A DNA stretch of 64,000 nucleotides from Fusibacter sp. A1 (GCF_004125825.1 NZ_QQWI01000005.1:240414-304413); one strand, 5' to 3'. Positions 26,264 through 36,059 are shown, counted from the stretch's first letter. Numbers and translations are program-made. The notes: a model not told the origin generated them from the sequence alone.

Positions 26264-27948
26264 CTCAGTTCTCCTTTTTTTCTTTCGGCGGTTTGTATGA
26301 GTTTCTGTGCATTATCGAGTATATCCTGAGTGACATGTAAGCCCCCCATGATTCTTGCGATTTCAGCGATACGTCCATCTCTATCCAGTTCTGTGATTGT
26401 CGAAAGAGTCTGAGTCCTATTGGATGATTTTTCAATGACATAGTGGTTGTCAGCCATCAGAGCGACTTGTGCAAGATGTGAAATACAGATGACCTGATGA
26501 CTTAAACTTACTTTATAGAGCTTCTCGGCAACAATACTGGCTGTAGTTCCGCTAATACCTGCGTCGATTTCGTCGAAAATCAGTGTCTGCTTAGCGTCAT
26601 AATCGGCGATAATGGATTTTAAAGCAAGCATCACCCTGGATATTTCTCCTCCGGAGGCGACTTTCTTAAGCGGATTCAGGCTCATGCCCTTGTTCAGTGA
26701 TATATAAATTTCAATCTGATCGATTCCGAAACTAGAGAGTTTCTGGCGCTCAGTAAAGACAAGTTCGACAGAAGCCTCTTCAAAATTGAGTTCTTTCAGT
26801 GCTTTTGTCAATGACTGGGTTAATTTCTTTGCCACCGTCTGACGTTTGCCCCTTAAGAGAAGCCCAGCCTCATTGAATCTGCTCATCAGTCTCGCCTTCT
26901 CTTCAACCAGCCTATCCTTTTTAGTACGCAGTTCTTCCAGTTCTTCAATCTTCAGGTCGAGAGACGCCCTATAGTCTAGGATCTGCTCGACGGTTTGGCC
27001 ATATTTTCGCTTCAAATGATTGATCTTATCAAGACGCTTCTCGATAGTTAATAACTCATAAGGGTCGAAGGTCATCGAATCGATCGAGGAATCGTTCACA
27101 GCGATAAGGTCCTTGAGTTGATACATGACATCTGTCAGCCATTCAACCCTTTCTTTAAACTGAGGCTGATATTTGACAACGCTTTCATAAACCTTAATGA
27201 GTTCTGAAAGTCCTCTTTCAATAGAAAAGGATTCATAATCTTCTCCAGAAATCATATCACTGGCCCTTTGAAGGTTGGTGATGATTCCTTCAGAGTGTTT
27301 CATGGCATCAAAATGCCTATCAAGGTCCTCGTCGCTTGCCACAATCTCAGACTCATCGATATCGGTCATCTGGAACGTCAAGAGTTCCAACTCCCTTTCG
27401 ATAGCAAGCGGATCATCAATAATCTGGTTCAGCTCATTTTCAACTTTCTTAATTTCATCAAAATGGTCTCCGACCTGGGATAAAACCACCTTACCTGACT
27501 GATCCAGCATCGCATCGACTAGTGTCAGTTGATGGTCGGGCAAGAGCAGGTTTTGATGGTCGAATTGGCCATGGATTGCCAGTACAAGCTCTCCAACCTG
27601 TTTGGCAGTCTGCATAGTGCAGATGACATCATTGATCTTCATCAGAGATTTGCCGTTTGAAAGCACTTCTCTTGTCATAATCAGGGTCGTATCTTCCAGT
27701 TCAATCCATTCACTAAGTGACTTGACCGTCTCTTCGTCCAATTCAAAAACCGCTTGAATGATCGATCTACCGGCACCGTTTCTGATAACGTCACCAGACA
27801 AGCGCTCGCCCAAAACAAGTCTGAGCGCACCCAGTAGAATAGATTTTCCTGCTCCCGTTTCGCCGGTTAAGACGTTGAAGCCGTTTCCAAAATCGATATC
27901 CAGCGATTCAATGATAATATAGTCTTTTATGTGTAAACGTACTAACAC
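26260..27948 (-). CDS. recN: DNA repair protein RecN
   Basis: SMC-like ATPase acting early in double-strand break repair. It has Walker A (GETGAGKSILLGAL), a long coiled coil in the middle, the ABC signature (VASGGEISRVMLALKSI) and Walker B (LIFDEIDAGISGTTA). Length 562 aa is typical. It starts with GTG at 27948, with GGAGG 8 nt upstream. It is separated from argR by a terminator-like hairpin, so it may have its own promoter; no LexA box is seen. Confidence 0.95.
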   Translation of the reverse strand: MLVRLHIKDYIIIESLDIDFGNGFNVLTGETGAGKSILLGALRLVLGERLSGDVIRNGAGRSIIQAVFELDEETVKSLSEWIELEDTTLIMTREVLSNGKSLMKINDVICTMQTAKQVGELVLAIHGQFDHQNLLLPDHQLTLVDAMLDQSGKVVLSQVGDHFDEIKKVENELNQIIDDPLAIERELELLTFQMTDIDESEIVASDEDLDRHFDAMKHSEGIITNLQRASDMISGEDYESFSIERGLSELIKVYESVVKYQPQFKERVEWLTDVMYQLKDLIAVNDSSIDSMTFDPYELLTIEKRLDKINHLKRKYGQTVEQILDYRASLDLKIEELEELRTKKDRLVEEKARLMSRFNEAGLLLRGKRQTVAKKLTQSLTKALKELNFEEASVELVFTERQKLSSFGIDQIEIYISLNKGMSLNPLKKVASGGEISRVMLALKSIIADYDAKQTLIFDEIDAGISGTTASIVAEKLYKVSLSHQVICISHLAQVALMADNHYVIEKSSNRTQTLSTITELDRDGRIAEIARIMGGLHVTQDILDNAQKLIQTAERKKGELS

Positions 27949-27973
27949 GTATTACCTCCGCTAAAATCACTAG

Positions 27974-28007
27974 TAAAAAGGTTCAAAACGGATATCCGCA
28001 TTGAACC
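27974..28007 (-). terminator. Terminator after argR
   Basis: Stem GGTTCAA (27980-27986) / TTGAACC (28001-28007), with an inner palindrome CGGATATCCG, and TTTTT after it on the minus strand. Confidence 0.75.
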
Positions 28008-28019
28008 CAATATGGTTGT

Positions 28020-28469
28020 TTATTTTGTCATGTTCATAAATTCATGAATCACATTGTTGATCTCTTCAACGTGTCTCACCACCAAGAAAATCGTGTCATC
28101 ACCCGCAAGCGTTCCGACGATCTCTTTTTGGTCAAGCGCGTCGAGTGCGGCAGCTGCTGCCTGTGCGGCTCCTGGAAGCGTTTTGATTACAATCATGTTT
28201 CCCGCTGAATCGATATTGATCAAAGAATCCTTGAATATTTTTATAAACCTATCCGTGATTCCCGCATCCTGCTGCTGGATAGATGCATATTTATACCTAC
28301 CCGTCTTCGTCAACACTTTGATCAGTCTTAGTTCCTTGATATCGCGAGATACAGTCGCTTGAGTAACTTTGAAACCTTCCTGATTCAACTTCCCTGCCAG
28401 TTCTTCTTGCGTTTCTATTTCATAATGGTCAATCAGTTCTACAATCTTTGAATGCCTTGCATATTTCAT
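28020..28469 (-). CDS. argR: Arginine repressor ArgR/AhrC
   Basis: Arginine-responsive regulator. It has the N-terminal winged helix (EIETQEELAGKLNQEGFKVT, then ATVSRDIKELRLIKV) and the C-terminal hexamerisation and arginine-binding domain (GTLAGDDTIFLVVR). The start at 28469 (MKYARHSK) has GGAGG with a 5-nt spacer and gives 149 aa, the usual size; a start four codons earlier is less well placed. Its position between tlyA and recN is conserved in Firmicutes. Confidence 0.94.
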   Translation of the reverse strand: MKYARHSKIVELIDHYEIETQEELAGKLNQEGFKVTQATVSRDIKELRLIKVLTKTGRYKYASIQQQDAGITDRFIKIFKDSLINIDSAGNMIVIKTLPGAAQAAAAALDALDQKEIVGTLAGDDTIFLVVRHVEEINNVIHEFMNMTK

Positions 28470-28544
28470 AAATACCTCCAAGCAGTTTATACACCTAAAT
28501 TCATTATGAATTATTTTACAGCAGTTTGCAAGTAACTTAAGTAT

Positions 28545-29348
28545 TTATGATCTCAAGTGTTCGTGCGCCTGCTCGACTATCTGATCGGCGGAGGTGCTTA
28601 TCTCGATACTGTCTACTGTTTCCTTTGTCACATAGGCTAAAAATTCAATGTTGCCGTTTGGTCCAGTTATGGGTGAATAATCAAGCATGACAATTGATAA
28701 TCCCTGTTCTTTAAGCATCGTAAGAATAGTCACGATCACTTCCTTATGAACTGCCGCATCTCGTACGACTCCTTTTTTTCCGACCTGTTCCCGTCCTGCT
28801 TCAAATTGCGGCTTGATTAGGCACACCATTTTACAGGTATCGTTCATAAACGACAGGATTGCCGGTACGACAAGTTTAAGCGAAATAAAAGCGACATCGA
28901 TAGAAACAAAATCGACTTTCTCAGGTACTTGCTCAGCACTAAGGTATCTGACATTGGTCCTTTCAAGGTTGACAACACGTTCGTCGGTTCTTAGCTTCCA
29001 ATCCAATTGGCCATATCCTACATCGATCGAATAGACTTTACTTGCTCCGTTTTGAAGCATGCAATCTGTGAAGCCACCAGTAGACGCACCTACGTCCATG
29101 CAAATGGAATCCGTCAGTTCGATGTTGAATTTATGGATAGCCTTCTCTAGTTTTAGCCCACCTCGGCTAACATAGGGAATGGCGGCTCCTTTGACAAAAA
29201 TCTCGCGTTCACTATCGATCTTCGTTCCCGGTTTGTCAAAACGTTGTCCGTCGACAAAAACAAGACCGGCCATCAGTGCGCGCTTTGCCTTCTCACGAGT
29301 TTCGTAATAACCCTTCTGCACCAGGAGTACATCTATTCTTTCTTTCAT
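28545..29348 (-). CDS. tlyA: TlyA family rRNA (cytidine-2'-O)-methyltransferase
   Basis: A 267-aa protein with an N-terminal S4 RNA-binding domain (RIDVLLVQKGYYETREKAKR) and an FtsJ-like SAM methyltransferase domain (MDVGASTGGFTDCMLQ; later FVSIDVAFISLK and LIKPQFE). Family members 2'-O-methylate rRNA cytidines. The start overlaps the dxs stop by 4 nt. Confidence 0.92.
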   Translation of the reverse strand: MKERIDVLLVQKGYYETREKAKRALMAGLVFVDGQRFDKPGTKIDSEREIFVKGAAIPYVSRGGLKLEKAIHKFNIELTDSICMDVGASTGGFTDCMLQNGASKVYSIDVGYGQLDWKLRTDERVVNLERTNVRYLSAEQVPEKVDFVSIDVAFISLKLVVPAILSFMNDTCKMVCLIKPQFEAGREQVGKKGVVRDAAVHKEVIVTILTMLKEQGLSIVMLDYSPITGPNGNIEFLAYVTKETVDSIEISTSADQIVEQAHEHLRS

Positions 29349-31201
29349 TCAAGCGTCTCCTTAATATAATGTGCGATACCTTGCGCATCGATTCCTAATT
29401 TGTTAAACAGTGTTTCGACATTCCCGTGAGTTACAAAATCATCCGGCATCCCCAAAGGATAGACATTCGACTTGACCTTGCTGCTCGAAAGCAGTAGGCT
29501 CAGATAACTTCCAAAACCACCGATAATCTGATTGTCTTCCACTGTGAAGATCGGCTTATCAACAGCCATTTTACTGATGAGACCTTCAAGGTCAAGGGGT
29601 TTGATCGTTTTAGGCGTGATTAGCCTGCCCGATAATCCATATTCCTTTAAAAGCTTGACGGCGTCCATCGCATAGTGGTGCATTCTTCCGATAGCGATAA
29701 GGTTAAAATCATCGCCTTCATTTTGATAGAACGGACTTAAATCACACTCCGCCCGACTCGCATCTTCGTAAGCGCCGCCTCTTGGGTAACGAATGGCAAC
29801 AGGCCCGTCGATGTTCAAGCTCTCAGCAAGCATCTTACTTAGATCATTTGCGTCTGTAGGAGCGAAGATTGTCAGTGACGGCATGCTTAGCATAAATGAC
29901 AGGTCGAACACACCATGATGGGTTTCGCCGTCATCGCCTACAAGCCCCGCCCTGTCCAGACAAAATGTGACAGGAAGCTTTTGGATACATACATCATGGA
30001 TCATCTGGTCGTATCCTCTTTGCAAAAACGTGGAATACACGACAAAGAAGGGTCTCATACCGTTTCTGGCAAGACCGGCAGCGAAGGTCACCGCATGTTC
30101 CTCGGCTATTCCTACATCGAAAAAACGTTCCTTATGGACTGACATAAATTCGTTAAGACCGGTTCCGGCAGGCATTGCGGCTGTTACAGCGCAAATTCGC
30201 TTGTCCATGTTTGCAAGTTCCACAAGGCTTTCGCCAAACACGCTCGAAAAAGTCTTATCCGAACTCGTTTTTAAGGCTTTTCCTGTTTTTATGTCAAAAG
30301 CGCTGATACCATGAAAAAGATCCGGTTTCTCTTCGGAGTACCTATACCCTTTTCCTTTTTTTGTCTTTACGTGAATGATGACGGGGCCGTCTACCTTACG
30401 CGCATGTTGGAACATATCCTTTAGGGCATCTATATCGTGACCGTCGACAAGACCAAGATAGGTCAAACCAAGCTCCTCGAACAACATGCCTGGCACGATC
30501 ATCTGCTTGAGTGATTCCTTGACTTTTGAAATCGACTTGATCATCGGTTTTCCAACCGCCGGCAACCTACCTATCAGCTGATGGACCTCATCCTTGACTT
30601 TAAAATAGTTTGGATTAGTCCTTACCTTCGTAAGGTACTTGGTCATTCCGCCTACGTTTTCAGAAATGGACATTTCATTATCATTCAAGATGATGATCAG
30701 TTTTGTTCCGTCATGGCCGATATGGTTCATAGCTTCATATGCCATGCCGCCTGTCAGAGCACCATCTCCGATGACAGCAACGACCTCATGCTTCTCGCCC
30801 TTGATATCTCTTGCTTTGGCAAGTCCCATCGCAGCCGAAAGGGAAGTTGATGCGTGCCCCGCTTCGAAGATATCGTGGTCAGATTCCTTACGTTTTGTGA
30901 ATCCGCTCATGCCATCATATTGTCTAAGGGTTTTGAACCCTTCAAATCGACCTGTAAGTAGTTTATGCACATAAGCCTGATGGCTTACATCAAAAACAAA
31001 CTGGTCGGTAGGGCTGTCAAAGGAAAGATGCATCGCAACCGTAAGTTCCACAACTCCTAAGTTTGATGCAAGATGTCCTCCGTTTTTGGCGACGGATTTC
31101 AGTATATAGTCTCTGATTTCAACAGAAAGTGCAATCAGTTCTTTTCGATCTAATGTCTTTATGTCACTTGGACAAGTTAATTTATTTAAATAATGGTACA
31201 T
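29345..31201 (-). CDS. dxs: 1-deoxy-D-xylulose-5-phosphate synthase
   Basis: Thiamine-diphosphate enzyme that condenses pyruvate and glyceraldehyde-3-phosphate in the first step of the MEP isoprenoid pathway. Visible are ASNLGVVELTVAMH, the ThDP motif VIGDGALTGGMAYEAMNH, the central transketolase domain (DVGIAEEHAVTFAAGLA) and the C-terminal domain. Length 618 aa is typical. It lies 7 nt downstream of oapA in the isoprenoid operon with ispA and OLE RNA. Confidence 0.97.
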   Translation of the reverse strand: MYHYLNKLTCPSDIKTLDRKELIALSVEIRDYILKSVAKNGGHLASNLGVVELTVAMHLSFDSPTDQFVFDVSHQAYVHKLLTGRFEGFKTLRQYDGMSGFTKRKESDHDIFEAGHASTSLSAAMGLAKARDIKGEKHEVVAVIGDGALTGGMAYEAMNHIGHDGTKLIIILNDNEMSISENVGGMTKYLTKVRTNPNYFKVKDEVHQLIGRLPAVGKPMIKSISKVKESLKQMIVPGMLFEELGLTYLGLVDGHDIDALKDMFQHARKVDGPVIIHVKTKKGKGYRYSEEKPDLFHGISAFDIKTGKALKTSSDKTFSSVFGESLVELANMDKRICAVTAAMPAGTGLNEFMSVHKERFFDVGIAEEHAVTFAAGLARNGMRPFFVVYSTFLQRGYDQMIHDVCIQKLPVTFCLDRAGLVGDDGETHHGVFDLSFMLSMPSLTIFAPTDANDLSKMLAESLNIDGPVAIRYPRGGAYEDASRAECDLSPFYQNEGDDFNLIAIGRMHHYAMDAVKLLKEYGLSGRLITPKTIKPLDLEGLISKMAVDKPIFTVEDNQIIGGFGSYLSLLLSSSKVKSNVYPLGMPDDFVTHGNVETLFNKLGIDAQGIAHYIKETLE

Positions 31202-31208
31202 AAGTGCT

Positions 31209-31805
31209 TTACCCCCTATGTTTTTTCTTCAGCCACTTAAAGGAAGCCATATACTTGATATCGTACATGACTGTAGCGACTAGATAGACTATTTCTTTTG
31301 AATGATTGATAGCAAGCTCCTTACCAATCGCTTTGCCGCCTACGGTTAGTCCCGCGGCAGTACTACTAAGCAATACATTGAACAAGCTCGATTGTGTGAC
31401 TAGACCAAGCGATACCATTCTAAAAACAATGATGGCAACAGCAGTACCACTGATGATCCCTGCGATATCTCCGATCACATCATTCGAAAACGTTGCGACC
31501 AAGCTCGCTCGTTTTAGCATAACAAGGGCGAGAATAGCCTTTGGATTTTTTTTAGATGCCATCGCGTGAAATGGAGCGGGATCCGCCGTAGCAACGGCTA
31601 CACCGACAATATCGAAAATGACACCGATAAAGATAATAACTAATAAAACAAAAAACGCAAAAATCACAGATGATTTTGAAAGCGTCGTCTGTGATGCGAA
31701 ACTCATGAGGATAGATAAGGAAAAAGATAAGATGAAAATCTGAACTGCCAGTTTGATATGATATCTTTTCCCTTTTTTTAACTTCTTTTGTCCAGATACT
31801 GCCAT
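31209..31805 (-). CDS. oapA: OLE RNA-associated membrane protein OapA
   Basis: A 198-aa membrane protein with a basic N-terminus (KKLKKGKRYHIK) and about four hydrophobic segments, including IFAFFVLLVIIFIGVIFDIV and GDIAGIISGTAVAIIVF. It resembles the DUF21 part of CNNM/CorC proteins. Its identity rests mainly on context: it lies directly downstream of an OLE RNA and upstream of dxs, the hallmark position of OapA, which binds OLE RNA at the membrane and affects alcohol, cold and Mg2+ tolerance in Halalkalibacterium. AAGGAG precedes the ATG. Without OLE it would be a hypothetical membrane protein. Confidence 0.85.
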   Translation of the reverse strand: MAVSGQKKLKKGKRYHIKLAVQIFILSFSLSILMSFASQTTLSKSSVIFAFFVLLVIIFIGVIFDIVGVAVATADPAPFHAMASKKNPKAILALVMLKRASLVATFSNDVIGDIAGIISGTAVAIIVFRMVSLGLVTQSSLFNVLLSSTAAGLTVGGKAIGKELAINHSKEIVYLVATVMYDIKYMASFKWLKKKHRG

Positions 31806-31830
31806 TTAGCGCTCCTTAAAAATTGAAAAA

Positions 31831-32388
31831 GTAGTGGTAACGCAATGAGTAAATTTTACGGCTTAGGTCTTGTTGGATTTCCCATGAATACACTGTTCTG
31901 TCGCCAGATCAGCAGTTCCCTTTTAAGTATTCATCGCCAATGTCACCATTTGACGTACAAGATTGCCACTTAGTCCGCACTGCAATCCCCATTGCGCCTT
32001 AAAAAACAGTCTAGGAGTTTTCCTCGGCAACAACATACATCCCTAGCCTCTTTTGCAGAAGTGGTTTAGCGTCAAATTGCAAATTACGGATCCTTAATTT
32101 ACAATCTTTAAAAAACCCGTCCACCAGTTCCACTCAAGGCAGGCTACACTGCACATAGCTTGGTTACCATATGCAGGTTAATCCTAAAGCCTTTACAGCA
32201 GAAGGTCTCCCGGACCGAGGGTCAACGCCCACATGCCTTTGTGGATCGCCCCCAAATCCTGATTCCCAGCTTAAACCCCTGACTGGGCGTCAGAAGCAAA
32301 AACAAGGAACTTCATCGATGTGCCCTTTGACGGATTTTTAGCCCCGCCTTCAGAATGCACCTTGCTGACTAGAATACTGCACCACTAC
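31831..32388 (-). ncRNA. ole: OLE RNA (ornate, large, extremophilic)
   Basis: A 0.56-kb stretch without any coding frame, more GC-rich than other intergenic DNA, lying between the ispA side of the isoprenoid operon and oapA-dxs. This is exactly the genomic setting of OLE RNA. The two ends can pair: ACCACTAC (32381-32388) and GTAGTGGT (31831-31838) form a perfect 8-bp terminal stem, and many GC-rich inverted segments lie inside. The known size of about 0.6 kb fits. OLE RNA is co-transcribed and processed, and localises to the membrane with OapA. No covariance search was possible; ends are set by the terminal stem. Confidence 0.85.
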
Positions 32389-32404
32389 AGATTACATCAT
32401 AGTT

Positions 32405-32848
32405 TTAAATCATGATATTTGCAAGTACTATTCCAAGAATCGCACCGCCAAACACTTCAAAAGGCGTATGTCCTACAAGTTCCTTTAGTCTGTCGTGTTC
32501 AATCGGTTTGTGTTCGTATAAGTCGTCAATAATAGTATTGAGTATGATCGCCTGCTTGCCTACGGCTCTTCTGACACCGGAAGCATCGTACATGACAATC
32601 AAAGCGATAACAAATGATACGCCATAAAGTACTGAGTCAAAGCCCATCTTAAGTCCAACAGCCGTAGAAAGTCCCATGACCATGGAAGAGTGTGAGCTTG
32701 GCATTCCGCCTGATCCAATAAGTCGATACAAATTGAACCTGCGGTCGATGATCAAAGTCAGTATCACTTTCAATACTTGAGCGATCAGCCAACCCCAAAA
32801 TGCAACTGCAAATACATCATTACTAAATAAATCATTAAAATATGTCAC
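32405..32848 (-). CDS. Divergent PAP2 (DUF212) family membrane protein
   Basis: A 147-aa membrane protein with the DUF212 pattern GSGGMPSSHSSMVMGLSTAV and a second histidine region (YEHKPIEHDRLKELVGHTPFEVFGGAILG). It resembles YuiD of Bacillus and acid-phosphatase-fold proteins that act on lipid phosphates. It sits between ispA and OLE RNA, so an undecaprenyl- or isoprenoid-phosphate role is tempting but unproven. Confidence 0.85.
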   Translation of the reverse strand: MTYFNDLFSNDVFAVAFWGWLIAQVLKVILTLIIDRRFNLYRLIGSGGMPSSHSSMVMGLSTAVGLKMGFDSVLYGVSFVIALIVMYDASGVRRAVGKQAIILNTIIDDLYEHKPIEHDRLKELVGHTPFEVFGGAILGIVLANIMI

Positions 32849-32862
32849 AATTAAACCCTCAC

Positions 32863-33750
32863 TTAATGGTCTCTATCAAGAATAAAAGTAGCAAGACTAT
32901 TCAGAAAATCAGCATCGTGGCCGAAAAGAATAATCGCATTCTTCGCTTTTGAAATGTGCTCAGCTGCAAGCTCCTTTGATCTTTCTAAACCAAATAGCGA
33001 AGGATAAGTACTTTTGTTGTTCTGCGTATCGCTTCCGATATCCTTACCCAGCTTCGCCTGGTCACCAGTGATATCGAGTATGTCATCTGTAATCTGAAAA
33101 GCCATCCCGATATGATACCCGTAACGCCTAAGCGATTCTACTTGCTCATCGCTCGCACCTGCAAGGTATGCACCTGCAACTAGTGAAGCGATTAAAAGTG
33201 CTGCGGTCTTGTTGGTATGGATATAATCAAGCACTTCAAATGGGACTTGCTTCCCTTCAGAAAGCATATCGACCACTTGACCACCGATCATTCCATTTAC
33301 ACCTGCGGCCTGAACGATACACTCCGTAGCCCTTAAGCTTGATGTTAACAGCACGCCGTTCATATTGGCAAAGAGCATTCTTTCAAACGCGGTATTTAAC
33401 AGTCCGTCACCTGCCAAAATAGCTAGGGCTTCGCCGTATACCTTGTGGTTTGTCGGCTTGCCGCGTCTAAAATCGTCATTGTCCATTGCAGGTAGATCGT
33501 CATGAATAAGCGAATAGGTATGGATCATCTCAATTGCGATCGCATGCTCTATGGAACTATCAAAGCTGCCGCCACACATGTGGTTCGCCTCTATCAGAAG
33601 TACCGGCCTAAGTCGTTTACCACCCGCATCTAGACTGTATTTCATGGCCTCATAGATTTGCTTTTCGTAATCAGGCGGATTCAAAAAACAAGACTGTAAA
33701 GCACGTTCAAACTCTTTCTTCTTTTCATTCAATTGGTTCTTGAAATTCAT
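32863..33750 (-). CDS. ispA: Polyprenyl (farnesyl/geranyl) diphosphate synthase
   Basis: Condenses isopentenyl diphosphate with allylic diphosphates to give farnesyl diphosphate. Both Asp-rich motifs are present: LIHDDLPAMDNDD (first) and FQITDDILD (second), with GGKRLRPVL near residue 45. Length 295 aa is typical of IspA. It follows xseB by 2 nt, as in other Firmicutes. Confidence 0.95.
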   Translation of the reverse strand: MNFKNQLNEKKKEFERALQSCFLNPPDYEKQIYEAMKYSLDAGGKRLRPVLLIEANHMCGGSFDSSIEHAIAIEMIHTYSLIHDDLPAMDNDDFRRGKPTNHKVYGEALAILAGDGLLNTAFERMLFANMNGVLLTSSLRATECIVQAAGVNGMIGGQVVDMLSEGKQVPFEVLDYIHTNKTAALLIASLVAGAYLAGASDEQVESLRRYGYHIGMAFQITDDILDITGDQAKLGKDIGSDTQNNKSTYPSLFGLERSKELAAEHISKAKNAIILFGHDADFLNSLATFILDRDH

Positions 33751-33752
33751 GG

Positions 33753-33971
33753 TTATGCCTCCGAGTTTTCTAAATCCACTTCTTTGTCTCCCATAACCAT
33801 TTTAACCTTTTGTTCAGCTTCATCAAGGATTTTTACACATTTCTCATAAAATCTTAACCCATCTTCAAAAGCTTTGATGGCATCATCAAGTGAGACGTCC
33901 TTACTTTCGACCAAAATTGAAGCTTTTTTAAGATCGGAATATGCTTCTTCAAAACTCACTTTTTTACTCAT
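33753..33971 (-). CDS. xseB: Exodeoxyribonuclease VII small subunit
   Basis: A 72-aa helical protein (SFEEAYSDLKKASILVESKD, then LDDAIKAFEDGLRFYEKC), the XseB signature. The start at 33971 has GGAGGAGT upstream and overlaps the xseA stop; a start six codons earlier is possible but poorly placed. Forms exonuclease VII with XseA. Confidence 0.94.
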   Translation of the reverse strand: MSKKVSFEEAYSDLKKASILVESKDVSLDDAIKAFEDGLRFYEKCVKILDEAEQKVKMVMGDKEVDLENSEA

Positions 33972-35166
33972 CTGACTCCTCCTTGACAACTTTTGCTTGT
34001 CTATGACCGTCCTTCATAACGACGGTCACAATTTTATTTAAAGAAAGCGATTCGATGGTATCGATCACCTTATGATGGTCTTTGATAATCGCGTATCCCT
34101 TTTCAAGAACACTATTTGGATTTTGATACCTAAGCGTGCCGGCAATGCTTTCCACATCTCTACGGGCATCCACTAGACGATTGGTCATCTTTTGCACATG
34201 CCTGTCATAATCATTGTCAAGACTGAGTTTTAGCTGATTGATGTGATTGGTCAGGGCACGTCCCAATCGCTGGGGTTGGTGGATGGATAGGTTCAGTTTC
34301 GCCTCATTCAAACGTGACTTAAGGCTTTTTCCCAACGTGTTCTTAGCTTCGTCCAATTGCCTCTTCAAAGTGGCTTTGGACTCGCTGATCAGCTCTGCCG
34401 CAGCTGTAGGGGTCGGCGCTCGTCTGTCCGCAACAAAATCGGCGATTGTAAAATCAACTTCATGACCCACAGCCGACATTACAGGAAGCCTTGAATCAAA
34501 AATGGCATCAGCGACAACTCGTTCGTTAAAGGCCCATAGCTCCTCGATTGAACCGCCCCCACGGGTGATTACAATCGCGTCTACGGATTTTTTTTTGTTG
34601 AAATATACAATCCCCTCTGCAATCGAATAAGGCGCATCAGAGCCTTGAACAGCGGACGGATAGACGACCACCTCGACCATGGGATTTCTTCTTCTAAGAA
34701 CAGATAAAAAATCCTGTAGTGCTGCTCCAGTTGCAGACGTGACGACGCCGACGCGGGTCACATTTTCAATCGGTTGCTTTCTGGATTCTTCAAAATAACC
34801 CTCGGTCTTCAGAGTCTCTTTCAACTTTAAAAACCTCATATGTAAATCACCAGCGCCCTCTTCTTCAAGACTGTGAATCAGAAGCTGATAACGACCTTCT
34901 CTTTCATAAACCGTAATATGTCCTCGTGCGATGACGCTCGAGCCTTCTGTAGGTGAAAACAAAACATGGTCAAAGGATGACTTAAACATGACGCATGGTA
35001 TTTTTCCGGTCTCATCCTTCAAATTGAAATAGGCGTGTCCGCTCGAATGCAATTTGAAATTAGATATCTCACCACGTACAGAAAGGGCGTTCAAAATCGG
35101 ATCACCCTCTAAAAGCCTATTGATATAGCGATTGATCTCACTAACACTATATGTTTTAATTCGCAT
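33964..35166 (-). CDS. xseA: Exodeoxyribonuclease VII large subunit
   Basis: Nuclease subunit that degrades single-stranded DNA. It has an N-terminal OB fold (ALSVRGEISNFKLHSSGHAYF), the catalytic domain (GVVTSATGAALQDFL, ITRGGGSIEELWAFNE, AVGHEVDFTIADFVAD) and a C-terminal coiled coil. The start at 35166 (MRIKTYSV) has AAAGGAT upstream and gives 400 aa; the longer frame overlaps folD and has no ribosome binding site. Confidence 0.95.
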   Translation of the reverse strand: MRIKTYSVSEINRYINRLLEGDPILNALSVRGEISNFKLHSSGHAYFNLKDETGKIPCVMFKSSFDHVLFSPTEGSSVIARGHITVYEREGRYQLLIHSLEEEGAGDLHMRFLKLKETLKTEGYFEESRKQPIENVTRVGVVTSATGAALQDFLSVLRRRNPMVEVVVYPSAVQGSDAPYSIAEGIVYFNKKKSVDAIVITRGGGSIEELWAFNERVVADAIFDSRLPVMSAVGHEVDFTIADFVADRRAPTPTAAAELISESKATLKRQLDEAKNTLGKSLKSRLNEAKLNLSIHQPQRLGRALTNHINQLKLSLDNDYDRHVQKMTNRLVDARRDVESIAGTLRYQNPNSVLEKGYAIIKDHHKVIDTIESLSLNKIVTVVMKDGHRQAKVVKEESDE

Positions 35167-35204
35167 TAAAGCATCCTTTCGCGTCAAGCCTACTAGGATA
35201 CGCC

Positions 35205-36059
35205 TTATCTTTTCACACATCCATGATAACACGCTTCAATAACATTCTCGATCAACATGGCAATCGTCATTGGACCGACGCCACCTGGTACAGGCGTGAC
35301 CGCATAAGCCTTATCCATGACAGACTCAGTGTCTACATCCCCAAGGAGTTGACCGTCCTTGACATTGATTCCTGCATCGATGATGATCGCGTTTTCTTTG
35401 ACCATGTCTGCGGTAACAAGGTGTGCCACACCTGCTCCGGCCATGATCACATCTGCTCTCTTTGTATATTCACTCAAATTCTTAGTACGCGAATGACAAA
35501 CGGTAACAGTCATGTTCTCATTCAGAAGAATATCCGCTATCGGTTTTCCGACAACGTGTGACCGTCCGATGACAACCGCGTCAAGACCTACAAGATCGAT
35601 ATCCACTTCTTTTAGTAAACGGTGCATGCTTTTAGGCGTACATGGCACATAGCAATCATTGGTAGCATAAAACTTACCGATGTTCGCCGAACCCGCAGAG
35701 TCCACATCCTTGTTCGGCGAAATAGATTCGCGAACCCTAAGCGTATCGATTCCTTTTGGCATTGGAAACTGAACAATGATGCCACAATACGTGCAATCTT
35801 CATTTAGCTCTTCAATCTTGTCTATCACCGTATCCGTATCGACTTCCGATTCAAACTCGAAAACATCTGCACGAATACCGATCCACTCGCACTTTTGCTT
35901 TATCATATTCACATACATTTTAGAAGACTTGTCGTCTCCAGCCATCAATATGGCTACACCTGGTTTAAAATGCTTTTTATCCTCAAGCTTATCGATCTTA
36001 TTTTTTAACTCTTCATAAACCTTTTCTGCAACTTTATTGCCGTCAATGATGATTGCCAT
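35205..36059 (-). CDS. folD: Bifunctional methylene-THF dehydrogenase/methenyl-THF cyclohydrolase
   Basis: One-carbon enzyme that interconverts 5,10-methylene-, methenyl- and 10-formyl-tetrahydrofolate. Visible: the Lys of the active-site YVxxK (SKMYVNMIKQK), IIVQFPMPKGID, the NADP fold (AVVIGRSHVVGKP) and the end motif TPVPGGVGPMTIAML. Length 284 aa is typical. Confidence 0.96.
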   Translation of the reverse strand: MAIIIDGNKVAEKVYEELKNKIDKLEDKKHFKPGVAILMAGDDKSSKMYVNMIKQKCEWIGIRADVFEFESEVDTDTVIDKIEELNEDCTYCGIIVQFPMPKGIDTLRVRESISPNKDVDSAGSANIGKFYATNDCYVPCTPKSMHRLLKEVDIDLVGLDAVVIGRSHVVGKPIADILLNENMTVTVCHSRTKNLSEYTKRADVIMAGAGVAHLVTADMVKENAIIIDAGINVKDGQLLGDVDTESVMDKAYAVTPVPGGVGPMTIAMLIENVIEACYHGCVKR

